A stretch of DNA of 64,000 nt from Heterotrichella gracilis (lineage: Eukaryota > Sar > Xanthophyceae > Tribonematales > Xanthonemataceae): NCBI GenBank assembly GCA_032358255.1, contig JAULBX010028271.1:62001-126000 (forward strand), given 5' to 3'. The translations under genes were made by a program, and so were the position numbers. A model generated the notes under the pieces. It did not search any database. It was not told where the DNA came from and worked only from the letters and a program-made list of their open reading frames with translations. Shown here piece by piece: positions 11,422 through 25,400 of the stretch. Within the stretch, counting starts at the first letter, position 1; every line of letters starts with the position of its first letter.

Positions 11422-11750
11422 GGCATGGCATGGTGGACAACCAGCAGCGCCTTTTTGAAGCAGGCAATTGGGGTGCGTTTTGAGCCGCTGAGGCCAAGCA
11501 GGAGTGTTGACCCGATTGCCAACGGCGATGGAGTGTAGATACAGGGCGTGGTCCGCCCTTAGTCTAGGAAATTCACGCTGTGGCGCACTTGGTGTGGCCA
11601 CGTTGGCCACCATATATATAGTAACATTATTTTGAATAGAGGATCGGGTAGGTGGTGGTTGGTTACGGTACATGGCATGGTGATGAAAATCAGCAACTGC
11701 CTTAAAAAAAGGCAGAAATTGGGTGGCATTTTATATTGCTGTCTGGAGCT
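11422..11750 (+). repeat. Two downstream echo copies of the terminal monooxygenase exon
   Basis: The block GGCATGGTGGTGGACAACCA...GATGGAGCC-stop (11231-11319) reappears at about 11428-11540, again ending GGCGATGGAGTGTAG. It reappears more weakly at 11671-11750 (CATGGCATGGTGATGAAAATC...). Both lie 3' of the real stop and are diverged. Confidence 0.7.
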
Positions 11751-13171
11751 CGCCAGGTGCAAAAGTACAGCCATGATGGTGTAGAACTAGTCTGTATATT
11801 AGGTCTACCTACAGGTACAAATAAACAAACTTTTGGCCGCCAAGCCGTCATCGATTCATTGCCTTGTGTGCCCCTAAAGGACACATTGTGTCATGCCATT
11901 TGTAGATATTAGCTGTCAGCGAACAGTGTGTCCTTCAACAGTAGTCTGCCAGATTGAGTAGCCAGGTAGTCTGCCAGAGTCTGTTGGACAGTCACGTTGT
12001 ACGTTAACCAATTGGTTACAGGGTATGGTGGCTGCACCATCACGATGGCCAATTGTTTAAACAGCAATAGCCGCTTCGGCACTTCTTTTAGGCATTGCTT
12101 GGCAATGCCACTGAGTGTCAGGGCAAATAATTTCTTTTGGTGGACAAATATTTCATGTATTTACACCAATGGCGCCGCCCGGCCCGGCTGTGTGTTATCC
12201 TTCGAAACGAAACGCATGGCCAACTGTAGTCACTATAAACACTGAGGCAACGCGCATGCCAAACCTTTGATTGTTTCACTGCAAACATGTTGCAAAGTGA
12301 AACTTCCCGGGCAGTTCCGGGCCCGGGGGCCTCAATATTGTCCACAAGTTTGTCCTTATGCTACGCCGTCCTAAACCCTATCTTAGGGTGACCTTGCAGG
12401 CGCATACTGCCCAGTGGAAACGGTGCCATGAAAACCCTCGAGGATATGTATTTTAGAAAAAGGTGACAACGTGCAAACCAGAAATAGCGGGCAAGAACCG
12501 ACATTCTCGAAACGTGCATAATACGCACATAGCCTGAACACAAAACGCAAAGGACGGCGTCAACTACAGAACCCAGAGTCTAAAATTAAAAAACCTGTAG
12601 CTTGTTTCCTGCTTGCCTGGACAGCACAAATCACCCTCAAATGGGGACTGAAGAATAGGGGTTTCAACCTGACAACTAGGACCACAAAACTGAATAGAAA
12701 AACATGGTACGCGGCAGAGATCCCTTCGCCATTGCGGCAGACCCCACAGCCGTCCACAGGTGCATACCCCACCACCCACCCTCACAGGGCAGATGATCCC
12801 TGATTCACCACCCCACACACACCAATCATATCTCCTCCGATTGCAATTTGTCAAACCGGGCACGGTGATTTGGGGATGGCGCTGTTTGACCGCTGATCCC
12901 CTGCTAATCCCCTTGATCTGGAACATCCGCAAGGAAGAGCATTACCCACAGTGCGCAACCAGCTGCCCTCCACCCCCCACCCCCGCAGGAATCACCGCAC
13001 GCCATTCCCATGTGCAAACCCTCCCTCACACCCCAACCCTCCCAGAGATCGCTGCGCCACGCAATGTGTGCACAATTCCCTCCGACCCTGCACCATCCCA
13101 GCGCTGGCTGCAGGTCCACCCCCCACTCCCAGGGTTTGCTGCTGAGGACCACATGTGCGCAGATGTCCCCC
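11751..13171. other. Convergent intergenic region, monooxygenase / kinase
   Basis: About 1.4 kb between the last monooxygenase echo copy and the first kinase echo copy. I see no coding exon, RNA gene or transposon; the short open frames here lack exon-like composition. A short GCCCGGGGGCC GC palindrome-like stretch occurs near 12320. Confidence 0.45.
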
Positions 13172-13246
13172 CTCACATGTACCTCCCTGGCAGCGGTTTC
13201 TCAAACTGCCGCAGCCCCTTCAGCTTGACCCCTGGCAGCGAGTTCC
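13172..13246 (-). repeat. Echo copy of the terminal kinase exon
   Basis: The minus-strand copy of the C-terminal exon (GGGGTCAAGCTGAAGGGGCTGCGG...GGGAGGTACATG-stop) lies 235 bases beyond the real one (13407-13470) and retains the terminal GRYM-stop-like bases. Confidence 0.75.
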
Positions 13247-13406
13247 AAAAACCTGGACTTGGGTGGCGCTCCCCGTGATGGTACAACACCGGTGACGTTG
13301 CGCAAGGACTGCTGCTCATTCCACTCCCATGCGGGCAGACAACCCCCCATCCCCAACCCCGTTGGGAATCGCTGCAGCTAAAAACCGGTGCGCAGTTACC
13401 CCCCCC

Positions 13407-16400
13407 TCACATGTACCTCCCCGGCAGCGGCTTCTCAAACTGCCGCAGCCCCTTGAGCTTGACCCCGCGCGGGGAGGCGGGCGGCGCCTTGCCCCCCCCT
13501 AGGATGGACCCGCTGCCATCGCTGGAGGGGCTTGCCCGTGACAGGTTGTGGGAGCTGCTGGCGCTACCTGGATCGGGGAAGGGTGTGGGTGGGTGGGTTT
13601 TAGGATGAGGGGCGTATTGGCAACCATTGCAATCACAGAAAGGGAGGACTGGCAGTACAAGCTGGCGCTGCCAAGGGGTTTGGGTTAAGAGTCAGGAGGA
13701 GCGGATGGTGTGAAGGTTGGGCCGACCATTTTATAATAGTGTTGAATGCTGCTACTTATTCCCATCCGCTTTCCCTAACCTGCCTTCTGTAGGAGGTAGC
13801 GGAGCCGAAGGAGGGGCTGCTGAAAATGTAATCGTACTACACATATAGCCTTTCATTTTATTTATATACTCGATGTTCTTGATGATTTCCCATTTCTCTT
13901 ACCTGCATCCAGCCGCCTGTAGGAGGTGGTGGGGCTAAAGGAGGGGCTGCTACTAATGTACACAAAATACCTTTAATAATAAATCGTTACATTGATGGTT
14001 TCCCATACCTGCTCCCAGCCGCCTGTACGAGGTGGTGGGGCTGACGGAGGGGTTGCTGCCAGCGCCCCCCGAGCTGTGGTTGCTGCCCGCCGACACCCGT
14101 GAGAGCTCAATGGAGGAACGCTGGGAGGGGGGCCCAGCGGGTGGGTGGGTGCTGATGCCCAATGCAGCCTGTGGGAGGCAGCAGGTGGGGTAAGAGGCAA
14201 GTGGCACCAATGCAGCGGTGTGTGTGTGTGGTGTGGGTGGTGATTGGTTTGGGGAACCACATGGTGCGTGGGCTTAGGGTTTACAAGTGGCACTACACGG
14301 ATGGTGTCTCCGCGGTGTGGGTACTAGGGTGGCGGCGCAGCAAGCTGGAAATGACGCTGGCGTGTGCGATGGGTGTGAACGCGCACATGGCCGGGTGGAG
14401 CACAGCCGATGAGGTGGCACTTTGATCCTTCCCCCCTTTAACCGTCCGCTCCGCGTTTATGGGGAGAGGATAGAAGCCAGGGGGTTGTCTCTGTCAGCGG
14501 GCGGATGCTAGGGTGCATACAGCTGTACATATACTAGCCTACAAACCTACCTGGTGAACCCTACTGTAGGGTCATGGAGACGGTGTAGGGTTTGCTTGTG
14601 CGCGCTCGCAGGGTGCACACTTGTTTCGGTGTGTAGGGTGTAGGGTCTACAACCACGGGAGCGCGTCCCCGCTCACCATGCTACTACTGCGTTAGGGTTT
14701 AGGGTTTACATACGAGGGTCCTTGTGTTACTGCTACAAATGTTAATCATCGCACATCCCTGCCAATATCCAACTAAGTTGAATGGAATACCAAAGACACT
14801 GCTGCTCTGTAAAGTCAAAAGTGCACCCAAAAGTAGGGGTTGAAAATTTTACGTTTGCGTTCAACCCCGCGAGTTCACCCAAACTGTTTTGAGTTCAGGG
14901 TTTACCCCTCTAAAAAAGCACGGATCAGGCTAGACAGCCTACCAAATACCAACAGACACTGTTGCACTGGAATACCACATATGCGACCAAACAAACTACC
15001 CATACCAATAGATACCGCTGCTCTGAAACAAAATGAGACAGCGACTGAGCAAAAGGGGCCATTAGCGCACTAGAGGATGTGCAACCCTGTGCACGAAAAA
15101 ATGGCTATACCACAAAAAAGGGCAAATAACTGCTTGGTCCTCGTCTAATGTAAAACAAACAAAAGGGCCGGCGGGTTCTCCCAAACCACAACCACCCGGG
15201 AAATTGGTGACGGATCACCCCCCACCCTTTTACACTACCCCTTGCGATTTCCCACCCCCACCCCCACCGCTGCCTACTGATTCACTTGCTGGGGACTGGG
15301 GCTGCATCCCCGCTGGGCTGCAAAACACTGCCGGGGAGAGGGGCCGACACCCTCCCCAGCTGGGGACTGCTGGCCACACCCCTTGACACCGCCGCAGAAC
15401 TCGAGTGTTTCCCCCCCAGTGTCTGACTCCTTGCGCTGTCCCTCGCCAGGCTCCTGGGCCCCCTGGGCCCCCCACCCCTGGCGGTGGCGGAGGCTGAGCG
15501 GGGACCGGGATCTGCCAGCATGTCCCCGGGAGAGAGCTCAAACAGGGCTGCAAGAACGGTTTTGACCATGCTGGTGTGTTTGACGATGGGTTGCCTGGGC
15601 CCATGTGGGGTTGCCACCACCAGCGCCTTGCTGGGCTGTGGCTGTTTAAGCGCATGTGGTGGGGGGACTACCGCCAGCGCCTTGCATGGGTTGGTGGCTG
15701 GTGGTGGCCCCGGTGGGGAGTGGGGGTCCAGGGGGGCGCCGGTGGCGGAATCTTGTGGGGAGAGGGGGTCCGTCCCCGGGGTTTCCTCCTCCTGGGGAAT
15801 GTGTGACGCGCGTGAGCGTCGCATGGAGTTTTGATGGATGAAGGGGCTTTAATTGACATCTGCACCACCTGACAGCGACGGGCGACTGACTGACTGACAC
15901 ATGGCGACCACTGGTGACTGGTGGACTGACATGTGGCGGGTCACTGACTGACTGACACATGGCGACCGATGATTTGACATGTGGCAATCATTCATGAGTG
16001 TGGGGGACTGACATGTGGCTGCAACTGGGGAGGATCTGGACTGACTGGTTGCACAGACTGCCAGGTGGCAACTGCTCACTGGCTGACTGGACTGATGGTA
16101 TCCGACATCAGACACTGGACATGCCATGCATGACACTTGCCTTCGTGTGGGAGGGGCTGACAAGGACTGGCAGCGATTCTGACACTGGTACCGGTGGGGA
16201 GTGGGGGGAGGACTAATTGGCATGGACTGACCAGGTGGGGGGTGGGGTGGGAAACCGGGGTTGGACACCATAATGGACACCAAGGGGGTACTGTACTGAT
16301 AAACACTGGGGACCCGGCAGTATACTGACCTGTAACCACTACGACCAGGTTACTCCCTGAATGTCACGATCACCAACTGTGTAGGCCCTACCACACTGGA

Positions 16401-19400
16401 CGATGACCCAATGCTACATGTTTATTGCATGCGCAGTGTGGGTGGGGCGGAAGCCAAAGTAGATATTCCATATTCACTACATTTTTGTTTCATGTCCATC
16501 CATGGTTGATTCCACTGCTTCTCTTTCTGGCCCCCCGCAACATCACCGAGCCAACGTTTCTTCCAATAGCCATCTATGGTCACTGCTCATTTCCATCCAG
16601 TTTATCACTGACTTGTTTATATGCGTACCAGCCTTGTACAACAAGATTTTAAAAAATCCATCCTTTTCTTTCTTTTCCCCCTTGAATTTCAAAATGACCA
16701 AGCAGTTTCACCCCTGGGTGCGCCTCCCTACCTGCAGGTTTGGCATACTCCCATGCCCCCCCTTGCCCAGCCCCGCAAACATGGAAGGCACCGCCTGCTC
16801 GGCGTGCGCTGACCGCTTCTGAACCAGCTCCTGGCGCCGCACCTCCAGCTCAGACCTGCGAGTAGCGGTATATTTTTTAATTTAGGGTTGGTGATGTAGG
16901 GTTTAGGGTTTCCTGGCGAGGAGAAGGGACAGGGCTTCTGAACCAGCTCCTGGCGCTGCACCTCCAGCTCAGATCTGCGATCAAGGGGTATGTTTAAGGA
17001 TGAAGGGTTCGTGATGTGCGATTACATCATACGCATGTTATAGGGTTTGGAGTTATAGGGTCTAGGGTTGGTAAACCCTGTAGTGGATGTTTCCTTTCAA
17101 GGTGACTTTGCACCAGCTCCTGATTTTATTTTCAGGGGTTTTGGGTCTTACCTATGAGCTGCTGAGGAGCTGGCCGCTCGGTGAACGTCCACCTCTGCCC
17201 TAATCATTTTAGTGTTTTAGTTCAGTGTTTTGGTGTTCGGGGTTTCTGGGGTATTCCGGTGTTACCTGGGAGCTGCTGAGGAGCTGGCTGCTCGGTTGAG
17301 GTCCACCTCTTCCCTATTCATGGTGAAACTCCACTTTTAGGGTTTTAGGGTTTCGGGTTTTAAGATTTAGGGTTTCCGGGGTGTTGGGTCTTACCTGGGA
17401 GCTGCTGAGGAGCTGGCTGCTCGGTTGAGGTCCACCTCTTCCCGAGCCAACTGCTGGAGCTGCTCCGTCGGCATGGACACATGCTTTTGCAGGGGGGTCT
17501 GCTGCGGAGGGGGGTGAGGGGGAGAGTAAAAAGAGGGGTGGATATGCGCAGGGTGGGAGGGGAACATGCAGGGAAGAGGGGAATCATGCAGGAGGGGCAG
17601 GAGGAGTACGATATACGACATATTAACAGCTTTCTGGGAGGGGCGTGGCTGGTATGAGGCCACGATTGTATTCCATGGCAAAGCGTGCAGCAGTTATTCA
17701 GAGCAGCAGAACACAACCCCTGCTGCAGGGTTTCGCCCTGGAAGGACAAAAACCTACCCAAAGGTTTGAGCACGCAAGACAAAACCCTATCGTTGGGTTT
17801 CAACGCACCTTGGGTGCTCCCCTGGACACGCTCCCGCCAGATGCCCCTGAGCGCGCGTTCTTGCTTGCAAACACAGCCTTGACCAGGGATTTCACCCCCT
17901 TTTTCTTCTTGTCCTTGTCTTCGTGGGGCTCATCTGGAAGAAGCCACGGGGTGTATGTCAGGGGGACGACAACTAGGGTTCAGGTTGCTGGGTTTCAGAT
18001 TTCAGGGATTAGGGTTTGCCAGATGCCCAAGCTTTGCTTCTTGGCCCATGATGTTTGCAACAATTTACCCTAAACCCTAGCTCCGGACCCTCCCCTCCCT
18101 TCCAGACCCTCCCACTTCATCTTCACCCCAAATTTCTACCCAAACACCCTACCCAAACATAGCAACATACCTCCCTGCTCGTCCCACTCCCCCTCCTGAT
18201 ACCGCAGCTCCTCCTGCTTCTTGAGGCGCATGATGTCCATGACTTTACCATAAACCCTAAACCCTAGTAAAGAAAATAAAAACCTACCTCCCTGCTCGTC
18301 CCACTCCCCCTCCTGATACCGCTGCTCCTCCTGCTTCTTGAGGCGCATAATGTCCATGATTTTACCCTAACCCCTAAACCCTAGGAAAGAAAGGAAAAAA
18401 ACCCTACCTCCTTGCTCGTCCCATTCTCCCTCCTGATACCGCAGCTCCTCCTGCTTCTTGAGGCGCATGATGTCCATAATGGAAGTGCTACCCCCTGACG
18501 ACCCCAGTCGCCCCATGGTGGGAGGGCGCGCGGGGCGGGGGGGTACAGGGGAGGGGGGCTCATCGGTGGATGCTAGGGGGGTAGAGGGGGTGTCGCGGGA
18601 TTGCCTGGGCGGGTAGGGCCGGGGGTAAGGGGGTGATGGTGGGTGGGGGGAGGTGGGTGGGTTGAGGTAGCAAGCGGCGTTGCTGGCATGCATGTGTGCA
18701 TGCAAGTGTCGTACAAGGGTTTGCAAGGGTTCATTAGGCATCCAATTAGTGCAGGCACATTGTGAGGATCACGCCCTGCTCACAGCCCTCGCGCACCAGG
18801 TTTACACCGAGGGTTTCCCAGGTTTCAAGCTAGGGTTTTGCTAGGGTTTTCGGGCACGCACTCTCTGTACGAGTCCTGCACCAGCAGCGACTCATCCTGC
18901 TATCCTGGTAAATTGAGGTTCGCCAGGGTTTTCAACTAGGGTTTTGCTAGGGTTTGGAGTACTCACTCTCTGTACGAGTCCTGCACCAGCAGCGACCCAT
19001 CCTCCTATCCTAGTAAATCAAGGTTTTGCTAGGGTTTTGGGGTACTCACTCTCTGTACGAGTCGCGCACCAGCAGCGACCCATCCTGCTGCTTGTTGGCC
19101 AGCTGCTTTAGGACCCCCTCCAATCTGACCACAATGTCCAGGAATGAGGGGCGCTTGGAGGGGTTGTGGGACCAGCAGGACTCCAGGATCTCGTTCAGCT
19201 CGCCCATCACCTGCGGCAAGGAAGAAAGCGGATGGTTAGAATTCAGGTAAGGGAAAACCAATCGTGTGCTCTACACCCCTGCAGGTCTCGTTGAGCTCGT
19301 TCACAACCTGAGGCAGGGGGTAAGGGCGAGTGGGTGGGATTGGAATGAGGGCCCTCGGAGGGGTTTGGAACCAGCAGGACTCCAGGATCTCATTCAGCTC

Positions 19401-22400
19401 GCCCATGACCTGGGGCAAGGGAGGCAGCGGATGGTAAAAGAGAAAGGACGGGGTTGGGATGGCTCTAGAGGTGGATGCGAGAAAAGGAGGGGAGGTTAAT
19501 CGTATGCCGGGTCAGAGCAGGGTTGGCAAATGACAAGGTAGCTCACGACCTGGGGCAAGGGGATTATTATTATTACTTCCTTGACGCCCAAGGCCAGACT
19601 ACACCGCCCACCCACCTCCCATCCCCCATCCACACAGTCATGGTATCCCTTGCTTGCCACTGTTTCAAGGGACCCTAAACCCTGAACAGAAGCCAGGAAC
19701 AAAGGCACCATACAGGGTCGCCACCTGACCCCCTTACCCACCTCCACATCCCCCATCCACACAGTCATGGGTATCTGCGGCCTCAGCCCCTCCTCCGCTG
19801 CCAGCTGCACCGCGCGCGCAGGGTCCAGCCGCAGGAATGGCTTGCGGTTGTAGAACAGCTGGTAGCAAATCATGGAATAGCTATACACGTCAACCTGGGG
19901 GGAGGGAGGGGGGAGGGTGAGTGGGTGGGTGGGTGTGCAGGTGTGGTTGGGTAGGTGGAGGGGGCGTGCACTCTACGCCAGGCAAACCCTAAAGAATGCC
20001 ACGATCCTACACAGGTTAAACCCTTAGGAGGGGTTTGCGGTTGTAGAACAGCTTATAGCAGGTCATGGAGTAGCTGTACACGTCGACCTGGGGGGAGCGG
20101 GGGGGGGGGGGTATTAATGCATGAGGACCGGGGCGGGGGAGGGCAAACGTACACCGGCTAAAGCCCTAGCCGCTGTCACAGGTAAAACCCTAGAGGGTGG
20201 CAAAGCTGATAGCAGATCTCTACAAGCCCACCTGGGGGTGGCGGGGGTGAGGGCGGTGTGTGGGATGACAATCCTGCTTACTATTAGGGTTTAGGGTTTC
20301 CTTGGGTGCGCACCTTTGTGTTGTAGGGTTTCTTCCTGAACACCTCCGGCGCCATGTAGAAGAAGCTGCCCGTTTCCCCAGTCATGACGTACTCACAATC
20401 CAGCTTGCCCTCCTTGCCCGAGGCCCCGGGTGACCCACTCCCCCTGCACACACGCAAATACGCACACTCCTTCAATGGTGCTCCTTATGGCGGGTGCGTG
20501 CTGGGAGCTGGGGCGCGGTGGTGGGGGGGCGTGGGTGGCAAGTGTATATACAGTGATATTGGTGGTGTCAGAACTTGCGGGCGTGGGGGCCATAAATAGG
20601 GCACTGCCTTACACACGCAAATAATTACAGCGATTATTTGGGGGTAGGCTTAGGGTTTAGGGTTTACGTACATGTCGTCGCCGCTGTTCTGCATGAGCGA
20701 GGAGTAGATGTTTTCCCGCAGGTCGTAGTCGGGCAGGCATCCGCTGTTCCAAGACTGCATCATGCCGTTGTACCTGCAAAACAGAATTGATCAATATTTT
20801 ACATACTCGTAAAACAACATGAGTGTCGGTTGTTCCAAATGGCCTGCAACATGCCCTTATACCTCTCGGTATACACTCCTCATGCCTACAAAGACAACCA
20901 GCTTGTAGCCACTATTCATACATATATCGACCACCTACCATGCTCATGGCAACGACAATACAACTCCAGAACAGTGCATGGCGCCACCCAGCAGGTCTCG
21001 TGGGTCTCACCTGGCTGGCAGCGCCTTGCTGAGCCCAAAATCGGCAATCTTGCATGTCCCACAGTGCGTGAGCAGCTCCCCCGTGGATACATAGGGCGAC
21101 CCAGCAATCAGGATGTTGTGCGGCTTGAGGTCGCGGTGGATGATGGCGGTGGGGCGCAGCGAGTGCAGGTAGGCCTACGGGGAAGCGTTTTGGTTAGGGT
21201 TCTAAGTTGGGGTTACTAGGCTTTGTTAGCCCCCGTGGATGATAGCGGCAGGGCACAGGGTGTTGAGAGGTAGGCATGCGTAGAAGGTAAGCATGCGAAG
21301 AAGGGTTTTGACTTAGGGTTTTGACTTTAGATACTTACAAAATCTCGGTAAATGATGGTGGTGGAACGCAGGGTGTCAAATACAGGCCTGTTGGATATCC
21401 CTTCAGGCAGGCTTTGCTAGCGACGTGACAATCACAACCACTACCGCACCACCCCACACGCACCATGCCCTTGGCGATGTCCAGCGCCACCTGCACCGCC
21501 CGCATGGTGGTCAGGGTAATCCCCGCCTCAAACGCGTCCTGCAGGCTCTGCCCATTCAGGCACTCCATGACTAGGAGGTAAGGCTTGCACTGCCAGCTGG
21601 CGCCCAGCAGCTGGACCACGTTGGGGTGGTGCAGGTGGCGCAGGGTGTAGACCTCAGAGCGGAAATCTTCCAGATTTACAAGGGGGGCGTCAATGAGCTT
21701 TGCGGCCACCTCTGTGCCCCGCCACCTGGCCTGTAGGGGGGTAAAGAGAGAGTGAGCACAGGGAGGGACAGGGTGCAATCTTCCAGATTTACTATGAAGG
21801 CGTCGATAAGCTTGGCGGCCACCTCGGCGCCCCGCCACCTGACCTGTAGGTGGGGTAAAGAGGGCAGGGGCAAGTGGGGAGGAGCCAGTGACATGCGTTC
21901 CAGCAGTCCAGTCGGGTCAGCAATCGGCACCTTGCAGCACCCTCTGCCCTGTCCCAGTAGGCCCGAAACCCATTTCTGAGACAAGTCAGCACGGTTCATA
22001 ATAATCATGTCAACCACTGACGTATGCACCCAGAGCAAACTGTCAGCAAGACAAACCCTGCACTAGGGTTTAGGGTTGCAATCCCCCTACCTTCTTCACC
22101 TCCCCAAACGCCCCCCTGCCCAGCACCTCCATAAATTCCAGGTCCTCCATGTTAATCTCCCACTCCAGCGGCAGATAATCAAAGGTCCCCGCGCGCTGCA
22201 AATTCCGCGAAATGCTGCCCCCCGAGGTCCTGGACACATCTGTGAGGCTGCCGTCGTTCAACACCTGCAGATGGGGTTTAGATGTCTATACGCGCTATGG
22301 CAAAGCTTGTGGTAGCAGGCTTGCGACTGGGCGTCGTGGTTGGTAGGAGCATATCAGGCGTGCTGTATTACATGGCGCGCCTTGATGTCCCAATGCACAA

Positions 22401-25400
22401 CATCAACTGCTTCCATCCCTACCCACGTCCACCCAACATAATGTGGTGAACGCACCCACGAGCCTAGAGCTTCCACAGTGCCCTCCCTCCCAACCACCAC
22501 CACCATTACCATCACCGCCACCCACCCAACCACCTCCACCCACCACCACCGCCACCACCACGCACCTTGCCGCCCCCATCACCAGCACCTTGGCAGCGCC
22601 GCGTGCTTGTTGTCCAAGGCACCATTCAGCGGTGTGCGCAGCCACCTGTCCTGAGCATTTACATTTGCCCCCACTTTCCCACCACCACCGCCACCACCAC
22701 CGCTGCCACCACCACCACCCTCTCAACCACCACCACCACCATGCACGCACCTTGCCACCACCATCCACCAGCACCTTTGCCAGCGCCGCGTGCTTGTTGT
22801 CCATGGCGTCGTTCAGGGGTGTGCGCAGCCACCTGTCCTGAGCGTTCACATTGGCACCCTGGGCCAAGAGCCACTTGGTGACTGCGATGGAGCCCTCGCT
22901 GGCAGCAAGGTGCCTGAGAATGGAGGATAAAAAGGGATTTTAGGGCTTAGAAGGGCTGAGAGGATCAAGTGATGGATAACGCGGACGATTTGCATTTTTT
23001 CTTTCCAGGCTAGAGGTTTGCATTAGGGTTAGAGTGTGTTTTGGTTTGGATGTGCCACATGCGCCAGGAGCCATTTGGTGACTGTCATGGACCCCCTCGC
23101 TGGCGGCCAGATGCCTGGGGGTAAGGGGTGAAAAACCATTTACGCATTAGAGGTTCAACAACACACGTGCGTTTGCCATGATCGCAGCACCTGGAGTGCT
23201 TGCAAGCTGCAAATTCGGTCTAATGCGACAAATGGGCGATGCGCGACGGTGGCGGTGGCGGTGGCGGTGTGCGGGTGTTTCTAGAGTTCTGGATTGTGTA
23301 CAGGGTTTCTAGGGCCTACAGCAGGGTGCGCTTGTCATAGTCGCAGCACCAATCCAGCTGCAGGCTGTACTTGACCTAACAATGATTTGTGTCAGGGTTT
23401 AAGGGTTGAAAGGGTTTTGAACCTACAGTGGCGTGCGCTTGTCGTAGTCGCAGCACCGATCCAGCTGCAGGTTGTACTTTGTGACAAGCTGCTCGCAGTG
23501 CATCTGGTCCCCCACACTGGCGTAGAATAGGAGCTCGGTCACTGCCATACGGTGGCGCTCCTGTGGGCGGTGGGGTGGTGGGGTGGTGGGAGTGCCGATG
23601 GAGGCGTTGAGCAGGGGAAGGAGAGGGGGGGAGTGCAGGGGTGGTGGTGGTGATGGTGAAAGGTGGAAGAATGACGCGGCCAGATATTTTGCAAGCATTT
23701 CCAGCATAACATGCTTGCAGTTTTTGTTCCATGGATGGACAGAGGTTGTGCACAATCATAGGGTCGGTGGTGGTACACAATGCAGCACAGATTACAATGC
23801 TCTGATAACCACGCAAGCGTATATGGGGTGCCAGGCCAGGGTGAGTACATTTATCAAATGGCAGCCAAAGGTGTCTCGCAAGGGTAAAGGGGACGTACGT
23901 CATTGGACTCCGCTTCATCCATCACGCCCGCCGGGGGGGTACCAACTGCGGCGCAAGCACAAGATGTAACCTTAACAAAGGAAGTCATCAGCACACGCAA
24001 ACTCAATACATGGATCACAAACAAGTGAGGCATGAGCAAGGCACCAGTCCCCTGGTCCTGGAAACCGCCCTTCACCAGAGTGGCCTATGGCAAGTTTAAT
24101 TGCTGCAGGGAAACACATCTTTTGTAACGAGTTACTCGCTGCAGTGCAAGCTTCAGTGCAAGCCAGTGTGCAAATTGGCTGCACTCACGCTGCGAAGGGG
24201 TGCGGGAAAAGTCCTGCGCCTTGCTAAAGCCATGGATGTAAATCTCGCCATGCTCGCCGATTTCAGCAGTGCCAGCCTCCACCTACAGGGGGTGGGGCGT
24301 GGGAAGCATCAGCATGGGGCATGGAAACCCTGGTGGCTGCGTGAAAACCCTTAGGGTTGATGCATGGGCAAGCCTGGTTGCACAAGCGCGCTGGAAACCT
24401 AATGGTGGACTATCCTATAGTGTAGAGCTCCTGCGCTTGCCAATCTCAGCAGTGCCAGCCTCCAAACGGGTGGGCAGAAGGGGTGTGCGGGTATCTCTCA
24501 AGGGCAGTGTGCATGCAACACCCTTCGGAAAATAGGGTGGTGCATATGCAGGAAGATCATGCTATGGATACGGGGAGATTATGCTGTGCATATGCGTGAA
24601 AATAACCGTTGTGCTTGCTACCCTCACGTGCCTACAATCTGCACGCATTTAGGGTTTGTGCCTGCATGCAGTGTGTGTGGCATGCAGGCACAAAATCCTA
24701 AATCCTAAACCGTCCATTGATACCCTACCTGGTGTGCCAGCTCGCTCAGCATGTCCTCTCCATGCGGCCCATCCGCCTCCACCCCAACTCCATCCACCAG
24801 GTTGAGCTTGAGCAGCACGTGGCCCCGGGGATCAACCTCAAACTGCAGCAGGGATTGGGGGTTCAGGACAGCAGCACACTGGGCTGGGGATCGTCCCCAG
24901 ACTGGGGACAGAGATTTCAGATGCCAAACTGGGATTGCACGTAACTGTCAAGCTAACCAAATACCCTACACCCAGGTGCAGCACAACATGCTCGACACTG
25001 CCAAGCCATAATGCATGGCACTATCACACCCTTGTCCTAAACCCTTATGCTTTGTCCTATACCCTTCTGCTACCCAATCCTACACCCTAGGTTCATGCTT
25101 CACACCGCCGTACCCCGCCAGACAGCATCGTCAACCCCTAAACCCATACCCTAACCCTCCTTGGACCCTAGGGTTTACCTGCGGCACCACATGCTCCCCC
25201 GCGCCAAACTCATTCGCCGAGGCAAAAGAGGCAGCGTCATCAAATTCGTCATCCTCCTCATCCCCATCCAGCATCCCCACCCTCAAATCAGGCATGGAGG
25301 CGCTGGCTTGGCAACCCAGCAGCGCGTGGGTGGTCGCAGCAGACTCCAGCAGCCTGTCGTGGCTCCCAGACTCCGACAGGCCCTGTAGGAACGCAGCGTT

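Noticed and set aside
22443-22880. Overlapping plus-strand Pro/Thr/His-rich open frames
   Set aside because: They are antisense to ankyrin exon copies and CCA microsatellites; the composition is explained by the repeat.
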